Notes: a model not told the origin generated them from the letters alone. A stretch of DNA of 63,635 nt from Deltaproteobacteria bacterium GWB2_55_19 (GCA_001797465.1 MGPQ01000019.1:219329-282963), one strand, 5' to 3'. Positions 37,391 to 45,779 are shown, counted from the first letter of the stretch. Translations and numbers: made by a program.

Positions 37391-37615
37391 ATGCGCGAGA
37401 AGGTCATCATATTCGGCAAGGACACCTGACCATATACAAACGCGGCCCGTGAGGAATTCGCGAAAAAAGGTTACGACGTCGAGTACGTGAACGTCAATGC
37501 CTCTCCAGAGAACATGGAGAGGATGATGAAGCTCTCCAAGGGCTCAAGGAACGTCCCGGTAATCGTCGAAGGCGGGATGGTAGTCGTCGGTTACGGCGGC
37601 ACCTGAGGGGTTTAA
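37391..37615 (+). CDS. Glutaredoxin-like selenoprotein with two UGA (Sec) codons, Uxx-star type
   Basis: A 74-codon frame reading MREKVIIFGKDT-U-PYTN, then a thioredoxin-fold body (AAREEFAKKGYDVEYVNVNA, SKGSRNVPVIVEGGMVVVGY) and ending GGT-U-GV-stop. TGA codons at 37427-37429 (residue 13) and 37604-37606 (residue 72) are read through in this model; TAA at 37613 ends it. U13 occupies the first Cys position of the glutaredoxin CPYC motif (here UPYT), and the C-terminal U-x-x-stop matches what I know as the Uxx-star (seleno)protein family. GGAGG lies 6 nt before the ATG. Routine gene calling would miss it because of the stops. Role: probably thiol/selenol redox chemistry; partner unknown. Confidence 0.85.
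37441..37462 (+). promoter_or_regulatory. Candidate SECIS hairpin for the first UGA
   Basis: CGCG (37441-37444) pairs with CGCG (37459-37462), and CC/GG inside closes a GTGA apical loop at 37449-37452, 20-23 nt after the UGA. Bacterial SECIS elements lie directly downstream of the codon in this distance range. The stem is short, so this is tentative. Confidence 0.45.
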
Positions 37616-37618
37616 TCG

Positions 37619-37636
37619 GCCGGCAGGTCTGCCGGC
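37619..37636 (+). promoter_or_regulatory. Candidate SECIS hairpin for the second UGA
   Basis: GCCGGCAG (37619-37626) pairs with CTGCCGGC (37629-37636), leaving a GT-containing apical loop about 20 nt after the second UGA and just beyond the TAA stop. A strong stem at SECIS distance; without a T-run it is less likely a terminator. Confidence 0.5.
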
Positions 37637-37672
37637 AAAGCAATTGATCGTCAAACCGCGCCATAAAAGGCC

Positions 37673-38320
37673 ATGAAAAAACTTATCCTGGTTCTGGCTC
37701 TATCAGCCGGGCTACTTGCCTCGTGCGCTGGAGACCCCCTCCGGCAGGCGAACCTCGGCGTCAGGGAGACATACAGGTCCCCGGCCTTCACTGAAAGATA
37801 CAACGGCAACGCGCTCGGCCTCCTGACCGCGGCCGGCGGCGACGGGAGGCAGGAATACAAGAATATCCTCGGGGAGTTCGTAGAGGAGGCGCTCAAAAAA
37901 GAGCGCCCGGACCTGAAGATCGTCCCGTACTGGGAGTCGCTCTCCAGCATAAACAGCAAGGGGTTCACGCCTGACTACGCCGAGATGCTCCACGCCTACG
38001 CCACGACCGGCATACTCGACAGGGACAGGCTCAAAAAGCTGGGCATCGCGCTCGACGTCAGGTACTTCGTCCAGCCGAGGCTCATAAACTTTCAGCAGAG
38101 GCAGTCGACGAGGTTCTCGCTCTTAGGGCTCACGCTATTCAAGACCCACGAGTCCGAGATAAAGATATACCTCGAGATGTGGGACGCGCATACCGGGAAC
38201 GTCGTCTGGATAGGGGTCGCCGAGACGAACATGGCCTCCGAAAAATTCATGGCCCGCCCCATACCCTTCGAGGAAGTGGCCAGATACGCGATAGAAAATC
38301 TGATTAAGAAAATGCCTTAA
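37673..38320 (+). CDS. Putative lipoprotein of unknown function
   Basis: 215-residue protein with a lipoprotein signal (MKKLILVLALSAGLLASCAG, lipobox LASC, Cys18). The mature part has no motif I can name; it contains EYKNILGEFVEEALKKERPD, LDVRYFVQPRLINFQQR and YLEMWDAHTGNVVWIGVAET. The last of these resembles segments in envelope lipoproteins of the LpoB/CsgG-like kind, where a periplasmic alpha-beta fold assembles. That resemblance is weak. It is followed by ndk 29 bp downstream. Confidence 0.8.
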   Translation: MKKLILVLALSAGLLASCAGDPLRQANLGVRETYRSPAFTERYNGNALGLLTAAGGDGRQEYKNILGEFVEEALKKERPDLKIVPYWESLSSINSKGFTPDYAEMLHAYATTGILDRDRLKKLGIALDVRYFVQPRLINFQQRQSTRFSLLGLTLFKTHESEIKIYLEMWDAHTGNVVWIGVAETNMASEKFMARPIPFEEVARYAIENLIKKMP

Positions 38321-38349
38321 TATAATAAAAAGGAGGAAGTACCCGTAAG

Positions 38350-38766
38350 ATGGAAAGGACCCTTTCAATAGTAAAGCCGGACGGCGTAAGGAAGAACGTA
38401 ATAGGGGATGTCATAGGCAGGTTCGAGAAGCAGGGGCTTAAGGTCGTCGCGCTCAAGATGGCGAGCCTCTCAAAGGCCGAGGCCGAGGGGTTCTACGCGG
38501 TCCACAGCGCGCGTCCGTTCTTCGCATCGCTGACCGAGTTCATGTCCTCAGGCCCGGTCGTCCTCATGGCCTTGTCAGGCGAAGGCGCGATAAAGAAGGT
38601 GAGGGACGCGATGGGGGCTACGGACCCGGCAAAGGCCGCCCCTGGCACCATAAGGAAGGACCTCGCCGACTCGATCGAATCGAACATAGTCCACGGCTCT
38701 GACGCCCCGGAGACGGCCGCGTTCGAGATAGGGTATTTTTTCAACGCGTTAGAGATTAAAAGATAG
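38350..38766 (+). CDS. ndk: Nucleoside diphosphate kinase
   Basis: Balances nucleoside triphosphate pools by phosphate transfer through an active-site His. The 138-residue protein has the start [53 protein letters not shown] and the catalytic His115 in [11 protein letters not shown]. Complete and normal length. AAAAAGGAGG lies upstream with a slightly long spacing. Confidence 0.98.
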   Translation: MERTLSIVKPDGVRKNVIGDVIGRFEKQGLKVVALKMASLSKAEAEGFYAVHSARPFFASLTEFMSSGPVVLMALSGEGAIKKVRDAMGATDPAKAAPGTIRKDLADSIESNIVHGSDAPETAAFEIGYFFNALEIKR

Positions 38767-38782
38767 CGGCCGTTAGGTCCTG

Positions 38783-39667
38783 ATGGAGACGATAGAAAAA
38801 ATAAAGTCCCACTACAACTTCACCGCCGGGGATGTGAAAAACCTCCAGTCGTTGAAGCCAGTGATGGAGAAGTACCGCGACGCCTTTGTCGTGGAGTTCT
38901 ATAATTACGTCAAGAACTTCGACGACGCCGGCAGGTTCCTTAAGGACGAGGCGACGGTCAGGAGGCACCAGGACTTCCTTAAGATCTGGTTCATAAGGCT
39001 CTTCGAGGGCGAGTACGGGCCCATGTACTTGAAGGAGCTCGAAAAGGTCGGGATGGCCCACGTGAAGATAACCCTCCCGGCCCACTACGTCAACGCCGCC
39101 TTCCACTTCGTCAAGCGGTACACCCACGATATCATCGTAAAGGAGCTCGACGGCAACGGAGACAGGGCCTACCTGGAACGCTCGGTAGAGAAGATACTCG
39201 ACATAAACCTCGACGTCTTCACGAGCTCGTACATAGAGGAGGAGAAGAAGTTCTTCCTCTCGCAGAAGGTCGAATCCTACCTCATACAGCTCGCGAACAG
39301 GTACTCGCACGGCTTGAACCTCGTCCTCGTCCTCGGGCTCGTAGTCCTCGGGATCATGGTCATGGGGCTCTTCGTCTATGACATGATGCACATACTCGAC
39401 GGCAACATCGAGAAGGGGTTGCTGAGTACTTTGGGCTCGCTCCTCATGCTCTGGGTGGTCATCGAGCTAATGGACACCGAGATAAAACACCTCAAGGGCG
39501 GCAAGTTCGCGATAAAGGTCTTCATAAGTGTCGCGCTCGTCGCCATGATCAGGAAGATACTTGTGACGAGCCTTAAGTCCGACGCGGTCGAGGCGCAGGT
39601 ATCGCTCGTCGCCGCGGTGGCCGTGTTGGGCGCTGTTTACTGGCTTGTATCGAAGGTCGACCACTGA
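38783..39667 (+). CDS. Protoglobin-type heme domain fused to a PsiE-like membrane domain
   Basis: 294 residues. Residues 1-165 look like a globin-coupled sensor/protoglobin domain: FLKIWFIRLFEGEYG, then VGMAHVKITLPAHYVNAAFH, where His93 fits the proximal heme ligand of the family pattern (H-x-x-x-x-LP-x-x-Y). Residues 178-290 contain four hydrophobic helices with the PsiE-type sequence LGSLLMLWVVIELMDTEIKHL. The arrangement suggests that a cytoplasmic gas- or redox-sensing heme domain controls or reports to a small membrane domain. PsiE function is unknown. It starts 17 bp after ndk. Confidence 0.8.
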   Translation: METIEKIKSHYNFTAGDVKNLQSLKPVMEKYRDAFVVEFYNYVKNFDDAGRFLKDEATVRRHQDFLKIWFIRLFEGEYGPMYLKELEKVGMAHVKITLPAHYVNAAFHFVKRYTHDIIVKELDGNGDRAYLERSVEKILDINLDVFTSSYIEEEKKFFLSQKVESYLIQLANRYSHGLNLVLVLGLVVLGIMVMGLFVYDMMHILDGNIEKGLLSTLGSLLMLWVVIELMDTEIKHLKGGKFAIKVFISVALVAMIRKILVTSLKSDAVEAQVSLVAAVAVLGAVYWLVSKVDH

Positions 39668-39671
39668 GGCG

Positions 39672-39797
39672 CTAAAAATTGTTATTTTTCCCGATCTCTG
39701 CGTCAGGGCGAAAATAAAAATGCTCACATATTCCCATATATGCTACGCTTTTTATTTCCACCCTTCCTTGACCTCGGGAAAAATTCCTAATTTTTAG
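39672..39797. repeat. Dispersed imperfect-palindrome repeat, copy B
   Basis: 126 bp, starting CTAAAAATTGTTATTTTTCC and ending GGAAAAATTCCTAATTTTTAG, directly after the globin-PsiE stop. It is very similar to copy A (same orientation) and to copy C (inverted). The two halves are imperfect reverse complements (GGGCGAAAATAAAAATGC towards GCTTTTTATTTCCACCC). This is the most complete copy and defines the element ends. Confidence 0.88.
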
Positions 39798-39813
39798 AAG
39801 TGCCTTCAACCGT

Positions 39814-39844
39814 AAAAGGCGGGGTTATCCGACCCGCCTTTTTT
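39814..39844 (+). terminator. Intrinsic terminator downstream of copy B
   Basis: AAAGGCGGG pairs with CCCGCC plus T-run (TTTTTT) around GTTATCCGA. It would end the ndk/globin-PsiE transcript after the repeat. Confidence 0.8.
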
Positions 39845-39859
39845 GCATATAGAAATGTG

Positions 39860-39918
39860 GGTGCGCCGTGCGCACCGGATTCATCAAATATTTTTTAAAA
39901 TGGTGCGCGAAGCGCACC
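39860..39918. repeat. Two tandem GGTGCGC/GCGCACC hairpins
   Basis: GGTGCGC-CGT-GCGCACC (39860-39876) and GGTGCGC-GAA-GCGCACC (39902-39918) are separated by an AT-rich 25 bp. The stems are identical and only the loops differ. A short palindromic repeat pair between a terminator and rlmN. Confidence 0.7.
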
Positions 39919-39996
39919 CTACCCCCTGTCGATAAAATTTTTGGGCCGATATATGCGCCATAATACCGGCAAGCACAGCCGCCGGGGAGAGACTCC

Positions 39997-41031
39997 ATGA
40001 GAAACCTAAGGGACATGACATACGAGGACCTCTCGGCAGAGGCCAAGCGCCTCGAAGAAAAGCCGTACAGGGCGGAACAGCTCTTTGCATGGATATACCA
40101 GAGGCGCGCCGTTGATATCGACGAGATGACTGACGTCTCCAAGGCCTTCAGGGCGCGTCTCAAGGAGGAGTTCTTTATCGGCGGCGGCAACGTACTTGAA
40201 GTGCGGAAGGCCGCGGACGGGACCCGGAAGTTCCTCTCAGAGCTTGAGGACGGCGCGAGGATAGAGTCCGTCATAATACCGGAGACGGAGAGGCTAACGC
40301 TCTGCGTCTCGTCGCAGGCCGGGTGCGCCCTCGGGTGCAGGTTCTGCATGACCGGCATGGCCGGGTTCACGAGGAACTTAACCCTCTCGGAGCTCACGAA
40401 CCAGGTCTTCTCGGCGATGGGTATTCTCGATAACGGGGAAAGGCTTACGAACATCGTTCTCATGGGCATGGGCGAGCCTTTGAACAACTACGACAATGTG
40501 CTCAAATTCACCAAGATACTAATTGCCCCGAGGGGCTTCGGCTTCTCGCACAACAAGGTTACGCTCTCGACAGCCGGGCTCGTCCCTGGCATAAAGAAGC
40601 TCGGCGAGGAGTCGAATGTAAACCTCGCGGTCTCCTTGAACGCGACTACGGACGAAGTCAGAGACCGGATAATGCCCATCAACAAGAAGTACCCGCTCGA
40701 CGAGCTCATCGCCGCCTTAAGGTACTATCCGCTCAAGGGCAATAGGCACATGACGATAGAGTACGTGGTCTTGAAGGATGTGAACGATTCAATCGAGGAC
40801 GCAAAGAGGCTCGTAAGGCTCCTTCACGGCATACCGTGCAAGATAAACCTTATCCCGTTTAATGCCTTCCCCGGCGCGGCGTTCAAGTCCCCGGAGACCG
40901 AGCGTGTGCTTAGGATGCACGATTTTCTTAAAGAAGCCGGGTTCGTGGTCATCGTCCGCTCGTCCAAGGGCTCGGAGATACAGGCCGCGTGCGGCCAGCT
41001 CAAGGGCTGGTATGAGGCGAAAGGCGCGTAA
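39997..41031 (+). CDS. rlmN: Dual-specificity RNA methyltransferase RlmN
   Basis: Radical SAM enzyme that methylates C2 of A2503 in 23S rRNA and A37 of some tRNAs. The 344-residue protein has the cluster motif Cys110-x3-Cys114-x2-Cys117 in GCALGCRFCMTG, the family phrase NIVLMGMGEPLNNYDNV, and the catalytic Cys332 near the C-terminus (AACGQLKG). Length normal. GGGGAGAG lies 6 nt before the ATG. Confidence 0.97.
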   Translation: MRNLRDMTYEDLSAEAKRLEEKPYRAEQLFAWIYQRRAVDIDEMTDVSKAFRARLKEEFFIGGGNVLEVRKAADGTRKFLSELEDGARIESVIIPETERLTLCVSSQAGCALGCRFCMTGMAGFTRNLTLSELTNQVFSAMGILDNGERLTNIVLMGMGEPLNNYDNVLKFTKILIAPRGFGFSHNKVTLSTAGLVPGIKKLGEESNVNLAVSLNATTDEVRDRIMPINKKYPLDELIAALRYYPLKGNRHMTIEYVVLKDVNDSIEDAKRLVRLLHGIPCKINLIPFNAFPGAAFKSPETERVLRMHDFLKEAGFVVIVRSSKGSEIQAACGQLKGWYEAKGA

Positions 41032-41050
41032 AGGCTACCTCTAATAATTG

Positions 41051-41079
41051 TTGACCCAAGGCGGTTGTAATGATAAATG
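41051..41079 (+). promoter_or_regulatory. Possible sigma-70 promoter of mtnP
   Basis: TTGACC, 17-bp spacer, TAAATG, about 60 nt before the mtnP start. The -10 match is partial. Confidence 0.4.
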
Positions 41080-41138
41080 TTGAAGTTGCTTTTGTTGGGA
41101 AATGTTTTGAAAATCATCGGGCTTAAGGAGTATCGAGG

Positions 41139-41996
41139 ATGAAGGTTGTAGGCGTAATAGGCGGCAGCGGCCTCTATGAGATGGACGGCCTCACAGACAT
41201 AAAGTCGGTAAAGGTGGAGACCCCGTTCGGAGACCCGTCGGATGAGTACTTGACCGGCATGTTAGGCGATACGAAAATGGTGTTTCTGCCGAGGCACGGG
41301 CGCGGCCACAGGTTCACGCCCTCCGAGGTCAACTACCGCGCCAATATTTACGGCATGAAGAAGCTCGGGGTCGAGTGGATAATCTCGGTCTCCGCCGTCG
41401 GCTCGATGAAGGAAAAGATTGCGCCGGGGCACATCGTCATCGTTGACCAGTTCTTCGACAGGACCAAGGGGAGGCCGTCGAGCTTTTACGGCAACGGCGT
41501 CGTCGGCCACGTCGAGTTCGCCGACCCGGTCTGCTCCCCATTGAGCGACGTCTTGTATTCCGCCGCAAAGGAAGCTGGCGCGATAGTACATAAGGGCGGC
41601 ACATACATCTGCATAGAGGGGCCGCAGTTCTCGACAAGGGCGGAATCCAACATATACAGGTCCTGGGGGGTGGACGTCATAGGCATGACGAACATACCGG
41701 AAGCGAAGCTCGCAAGAGAGGCCGAGATATGCTACGCGACCGTCGCGCTTTCGACCGACTACGACTGCTGGCACACGACAGAGGAGTCCGTCACCGTCGA
41801 GATGATAATAGAGACGCTCAGGAAGAACGTCGCTACGGCCAGAGAGATAATAAAGAAGGCTGTGCCGGGGATAGGACGCGAGCGCGGCTGCAAGTGCGCG
41901 AGCGCGTTGAAGTACGCGACGATCACAGACCCGAAAAGGATACCCGCGAAGACGCTCAAGGACTTGGCCCCGCTTCTCGGCAAATATATAAAGTAA
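41139..41996 (+). CDS. mtnP: 5'-Methylthioadenosine phosphorylase (purine phosphorylase family)
   Basis: Splits methylthioadenosine with phosphate to adenine and methylthioribose-1-phosphate, the substrate of the MtnA at 6881. The 285-residue protein has VGVIGGSGLYEMDGL, LPRHGRGHRFTPSEVNYRAN, the purine/ribose-site segment YICIEGPQFSTRAESNIYR, VIGMTNIPEAKLAREAEICY and TDYDCW. These fit MTAP rather than PNP, although some members prefer other nucleosides (inosine or adenosine). AAGGAG precedes the ATG. It is followed 10 bp later by a PfkB kinase in an apparent operon. Confidence 0.93.
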   Translation: MKVVGVIGGSGLYEMDGLTDIKSVKVETPFGDPSDEYLTGMLGDTKMVFLPRHGRGHRFTPSEVNYRANIYGMKKLGVEWIISVSAVGSMKEKIAPGHIVIVDQFFDRTKGRPSSFYGNGVVGHVEFADPVCSPLSDVLYSAAKEAGAIVHKGGTYICIEGPQFSTRAESNIYRSWGVDVIGMTNIPEAKLAREAEICYATVALSTDYDCWHTTEESVTVEMIIETLRKNVATAREIIKKAVPGIGRERGCKCASALKYATITDPKRIPAKTLKDLAPLLGKYIK

Positions 41997-42006
41997 GGAG
42001 CAAGAG

Positions 42007-42915
42007 ATGTCCATATTAGTAGTTGGTTCAGTAGCCTTCGATTCCGTCGAGACCCCGTTCGGTAAAGCCGACGAGGTCCTGGGCGGCTCGGCGACATATT
42101 TTTCCACATCCGCGAGCTACTTTACGGACGTGAAGCTCGTGGCTGTAGTCGGCGAGGACTTCCCGGATGAGCACATAGCCGGGCTTAAGGAAAAAGGCAT
42201 AGACCTCGCCGGGCTCAAAAAAGTCCCTGGCAAGACCTTCAGGTGGAAGGGGCGCTACGACTACGATTTAAACCAGGCGCACACCCTTGAGACGCACTTG
42301 AATGTCTTCAGCGCCTTCAACCCAGAGGTCCCCGAGAGCTACAAGGACTCCCCCTTCGTCTTCCTCGCGAACATCGACCCCGAACTCCAGATGAAGGTGC
42401 TCGAACAGGTGAGAAAGCCCAAGCTCATCGCGTGCGACACCATGAACTTCTGGATAGAAGGCAAACCAGACGCCCTTCGGAAACTCCTTAAGAACGTCGA
42501 CCTCTTCGTCATAAACGAGGGGGAGGCGAGGGAGTTCTCAGGTCACGCGAGCCTTGTCAAGGCCGCGAAGGCGATACTCTCCTGCGGCCCTAAGACGCTC
42601 ATCATAAAGAGGGGCGAGTACGGCGCGCTCATGTTCAACGGGGGTGAGATGTTCTCCGCGCCGGCCTATCCGCTTGAAGAGATATTCGACCCCACAGGCG
42701 CGGGCGACACCTTTGCCGGAGGCCTCATGGGGTATCTGGCGAACACAGGGGACTTAAGCGAGGAGAACATCAGGAAGGCGATCATATTCGGAAGCGTCAT
42801 GGCCTCCTTTAACGTCGAGGCCTTCAGCCTTAACCGCCTTAAGACGCTCACGCTCCCGGAGATAAAGGCCAGGTACTCGGAGTTTAAGCGGTTGACCCAT
42901 TTTGAAGATATATGA
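42007..42915 (+). CDS. PfkB-family carbohydrate/nucleoside kinase
   Basis: 302-residue ribokinase-fold enzyme. The N-terminal LGGSATYFSTSASYF is the substrate-lid region, and the C-terminal DPTGAGDTFAGGL (about residue 228 on) holds the catalytic Asp and anion hole. Proteins of this subgroup often sit beside mtnP-type phosphorylases, which suggests a purine or pentose substrate such as adenosine, but the specificity is not readable. AAGGAG lies 6 nt before the ATG. Its 3' end runs into the upstream region of the TPR lipoprotein gene. Confidence 0.9.
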   Translation: MSILVVGSVAFDSVETPFGKADEVLGGSATYFSTSASYFTDVKLVAVVGEDFPDEHIAGLKEKGIDLAGLKKVPGKTFRWKGRYDYDLNQAHTLETHLNVFSAFNPEVPESYKDSPFVFLANIDPELQMKVLEQVRKPKLIACDTMNFWIEGKPDALRKLLKNVDLFVINEGEAREFSGHASLVKAAKAILSCGPKTLIIKRGEYGALMFNGGEMFSAPAYPLEEIFDPTGAGDTFAGGLMGYLANTGDLSEENIRKAIIFGSVMASFNVEAFSLNRLKTLTLPEIKARYSEFKRLTHFEDI

Positions 42916-43021
42916 GATAATTCAAAGAGTTGCAAGCTCAGCGCGCTTCGTGCGGCAGAAAACGGGCGCGCCCGGTTCAATAAAAACAAATCCAACAGAC
43001 CACCAGGAAAGACAGCTCCTA

Positions 43022-43786
43022 ATGAAGGTGCCCACCAATACGCTCCTTAAGGGGGTCTTCCTCCTCCTCTTCGCCTCAACGCTCATCTCCTGCGGGTCCA
43101 CGCTCGCGCAGAAGAGGGAGGAGGCCGAGATACACTTCAGGCTCGGCTCCGTCCATCTCAACGAGAGGAACTACACGGACGCGCTGAAGGAGCTGACGGC
43201 CGCCGTGGAGATGCACCCAGGAGAGCCTTCCTATCACAACGCCCTCGGGCTCGCCTACTTCGCCAGGAACATGAACTCCGAGGCTATAAAGGAGATGAAG
43301 AAGGCTATCGAGTTGAACCCCAAGTTCTCCGAGGCCCACGTTGCGTTGTCAGCGGTATACATCGTCGACGGCAGGTGGGACGCGGCTATTCAATCCGCGC
43401 GCGCGGCGCTCGATAACATCTTCTACGGGACCCCGCAGTTCGCCCATTACAACATGGGGCAGGCGTTCTTCAACAAAGGGGATTACAAGGCCGCGCTCGA
43501 GAGTTACAGGAAGGCGGCTGACGAGGACCCGAGGTACGCGCTTGCCTATTACAGCATGGGTCTTACGCTCGACAAGATGAACAACTACAGGGATTCAGCT
43601 GAGGCGTATGAAAGGGCCGTGAAGGCCGCCCCCGCCTTTGCCAATGCCTGGTTCAACCTCGGCGTGGCCCTTTTAAAGCAGAATGACAAGGCCGGGGCGC
43701 AGAAGGCCTTTGAGAAGGCGATCGAGGTAGCGCCCGAAGGAGAGAGGGCACAGGCCGCGAGGGACTACATAAGGCTTCTTAAATGA
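43022..43786 (+). CDS. TPR-repeat lipoprotein (PilF/NlpI-like)
   Basis: 254 residues from the ATG at 43022 (MKVPTNTLLKGVFLLLFAST, lipobox LISC), with AGGAAAG upstream. An in-frame ATG at 42902 would place the signal internally. About six tetratricopeptide repeats follow (AEIHFRLGSVHLNERNYTDA, YHNALGLAYFARNMNSEAIK, FAHYNMGQAFFNKGDYKAAL, ALAYYSMGLTLDKMNNYRDS, ANAWFNLGVALLKQNDKAGA). Outer-membrane-anchored TPR proteins like PilF/PilW assist type IV pilus secretin assembly; no pilus gene is adjacent, so the role is open. Confidence 0.9.
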   Translation: MKVPTNTLLKGVFLLLFASTLISCGSTLAQKREEAEIHFRLGSVHLNERNYTDALKELTAAVEMHPGEPSYHNALGLAYFARNMNSEAIKEMKKAIELNPKFSEAHVALSAVYIVDGRWDAAIQSARAALDNIFYGTPQFAHYNMGQAFFNKGDYKAALESYRKAADEDPRYALAYYSMGLTLDKMNNYRDSAEAYERAVKAAPAFANAWFNLGVALLKQNDKAGAQKAFEKAIEVAPEGERAQAARDYIRLLK

Positions 43787-43888
43787 GGTTTTTTGGCGGC
43801 CTGTTCCTGCATGAGGCCGCTCTTTCCGGCCATAGAACCGCCATTAGGGCGGGGCAGGGCTTTTTGGTTTCATAAGAGAGGTAAGAGG

Positions 43889-44995
43889 ATGGAGAGTCCG
43901 GGAGAATACCTGAGGAGGGAGCGGGAGCTAAGGGGAGTATCTATTGGTAAGATCTACGAGGCTACGAGGGTGCCGATCAAGTACCTCGAAGCGTTAGAAG
44001 CCGACGAGTACGACTCCATGCCCCATCCCACGTTTGTAAAGGGCTACATAAAGACGTACTGCAAGGCGCTCGGCCTTGACGAGACGGACGCGGTATTGCG
44101 CTTCGAGGTCTTCTTAAGGGAGAAGAACGAGAAGGAGCACCCCGAGGAGTACAGGCGCGGAAACCTGAGGAAAAAGACGAAGACCGCCGCCATCCCGGTG
44201 CAGGTGTCCGAGGGGCTTAAAAAGAACGCCGCCTACGCCGTAGGCGCGGCAATTGTAGCCGTTATAATAATATTATATATCGCGTTCGGCGGGAAACAGG
44301 CCGAAGAGCCCGCCCCGGCGGCCATGCCTCAAGCGACGGAGCCCCTGGTCCAGGCCCCGGTGGATACGACGATTGCAGTGCCGCCGGATGCGCTTACGCA
44401 AGTCCCGGCTACTACCGTTCCCCCTCCCCAGAATCAGAGGGAGGCCGTGGCAACGACCAGGCCGGCAGAGCAGGCCTTGGTCCAGCCAAAAGCTCCGGAG
44501 AGGGCTCTCCAGCAGTTGAAGGCAGAGGCTAAAGAGGCCCTGAAACCTCTTCCGTCTACGCAGACAACGGCTCAGCAGGCCCTCCAGCCTCCTGCGCAGG
44601 CCGCCCCGGTGGTTCAGCCGGTCGAGGTCGAGGAGAGCCATACGTTGTCCGTCACGGCTACGGACGTCGCCTGGGTAAAGATACGGATAGACAGCGGAGA
44701 GCCGTTCGAGGTCTATCTTCGTCCCGGGGAGTCGGTATCGTGGAAGGCGAGGGAGATCTTCTCCCTCATAGTCGGCAACGCCGGCGGCGTAGCCCTCTCC
44801 CATGACGGCAGGAAGATGCCGCCTCTCGGCAAGGCCGGCGAGGTCGTCAGCTTCAAGGTGTCGAAGGACGGCTCTATCCAGATAAACCAGGGGTTGCCAA
44901 GGCCGAGGCCGGTTTCGCCGGCTGAGACCGTTCAGCCGCGGACGCCAGCTGAAAATAGCGCGCCTGCGGCCCCGGCGACGGAAGCGAAGCCGTAG
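43889..44995 (+). CDS. rodZ: RodZ-like cell-shape protein with HTH and DUF4115
   Basis: 368 residues from the ATG at 43889 (MESPGEYLRRERELRGVSI), with AGAGAGG 7 nt upstream. The cytoplasmic Xre-type helix-turn-helix (residues 5-75, TRVPIKYLEALEADEYDSMP, TFVKGYIKTYCKALGLD) is followed by a basic linker, one membrane helix (AAYAVGAAIVAVIIILYIAF), a Pro/Ala/Gln-rich periplasmic linker of about 120 residues and a C-terminal beta domain (LSVTATDVAWVKIRIDSGEP, VYLRPGESVSWKA). This is the RodZ layout, which links MreB to the elongation machinery. It follows the TPR lipoprotein gene closely. Confidence 0.88.
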   Translation: MESPGEYLRRERELRGVSIGKIYEATRVPIKYLEALEADEYDSMPHPTFVKGYIKTYCKALGLDETDAVLRFEVFLREKNEKEHPEEYRRGNLRKKTKTAAIPVQVSEGLKKNAAYAVGAAIVAVIIILYIAFGGKQAEEPAPAAMPQATEPLVQAPVDTTIAVPPDALTQVPATTVPPPQNQREAVATTRPAEQALVQPKAPERALQQLKAEAKEALKPLPSTQTTAQQALQPPAQAAPVVQPVEVEESHTLSVTATDVAWVKIRIDSGEPFEVYLRPGESVSWKAREIFSLIVGNAGGVALSHDGRKMPPLGKAGEVVSFKVSKDGSIQINQGLPRPRPVSPAETVQPRTPAENSAPAAPATEAKP

Positions 44996-45043
44996 GCCCG
45001 CGCGGAAGACAATCAGGGGCGATCGCCACTCAAGGAGACCTTT

Positions 45044-45757
45044 ATGATGGAATCTATTATCAGGTGCAGGAAATGCGGGAAGAAGATGAAGTCCGCGAGG
45101 GTGGACGATTACAGGATAAAGCTCTCCTGCACGTGCGGCTTCTCCGAGTACAGGACCGCGCCATCGGCGACAAAGGCCATTAACCCCCATTTCTCAAAAG
45201 AGAGCCTCCTGCCGCTCACGTTTGACGACAGCGGTAGGTTTTTCTTCGAGCAGAGGGCCGACAGGGAGCAGAAGGAGATAATTACCCTCGAAGAGATATC
45301 CATGCTCGCCTCATCCGACTATAACCTCGAAGAGGTATTAAAGGCCGTCGTGGAAAAGACGGCCAGAAGGCTCGGGGTCGACATCTGCTCCATCTATCTC
45401 TGGGACGGCGAGTACATGGTGCTCCGCGCCACGCACGGCCTTGCGCAGGAGGCGGTCGGCAAGGCCCGGCTTAAGATAGGCGAGGGCATAACCGGGTCAG
45501 CGGTCGACGCCAAAAAGCCGCTACTCATCCCAGACGTCTCCACTGACAAACGCTACATGTACTTCCCGGAGACCAGGGAGGAGCAGTACAGGATAAAGAC
45601 GATGTACTCGTACCCGATATTTTCGGGGACCGAGCCCTTCGGGGTCCTGAACGCCCAGACCGTCGTTTCAAGGGAGTTCAGCGACGACGAGATATACTTC
45701 GTCTCCGTCATCGCTAACCTTATACTCGGCGCTGTTAAGATGAGGAAAAAGCGCTGA
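45044..45757 (+). CDS. Zinc-ribbon plus GAF domain protein
   Basis: 237 residues. The N-terminus has a Cys4 zinc ribbon (CRKCGKKM...SCTCGF, residues 8-34). A linker and a GAF domain (about 80-235: EEVLKAVVEKTARRLGVDIC, SIYLWDGEYMVLRATHGL, LKIGEGITGSAVDAKKPLLI, TMYSYPIFSGTEPFGVLNAQ) follow. The GAF part is most like the N-terminal GAF of PtsP-type phosphotransferases and of sigma-54 activators, but no catalytic domain is attached. AAGGAG precedes the ATG. Ligand unknown; it could be an adaptor binding a small molecule and a protein or nucleic acid through the ribbon. Confidence 0.85.
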   Translation: MMESIIRCRKCGKKMKSARVDDYRIKLSCTCGFSEYRTAPSATKAINPHFSKESLLPLTFDDSGRFFFEQRADREQKEIITLEEISMLASSDYNLEEVLKAVVEKTARRLGVDICSIYLWDGEYMVLRATHGLAQEAVGKARLKIGEGITGSAVDAKKPLLIPDVSTDKRYMYFPETREEQYRIKTMYSYPIFSGTEPFGVLNAQTVVSREFSDDEIYFVSVIANLILGAVKMRKKR

Positions 45758-45779
45758 GCGGTTTTTAAGAAAGAGAAGC

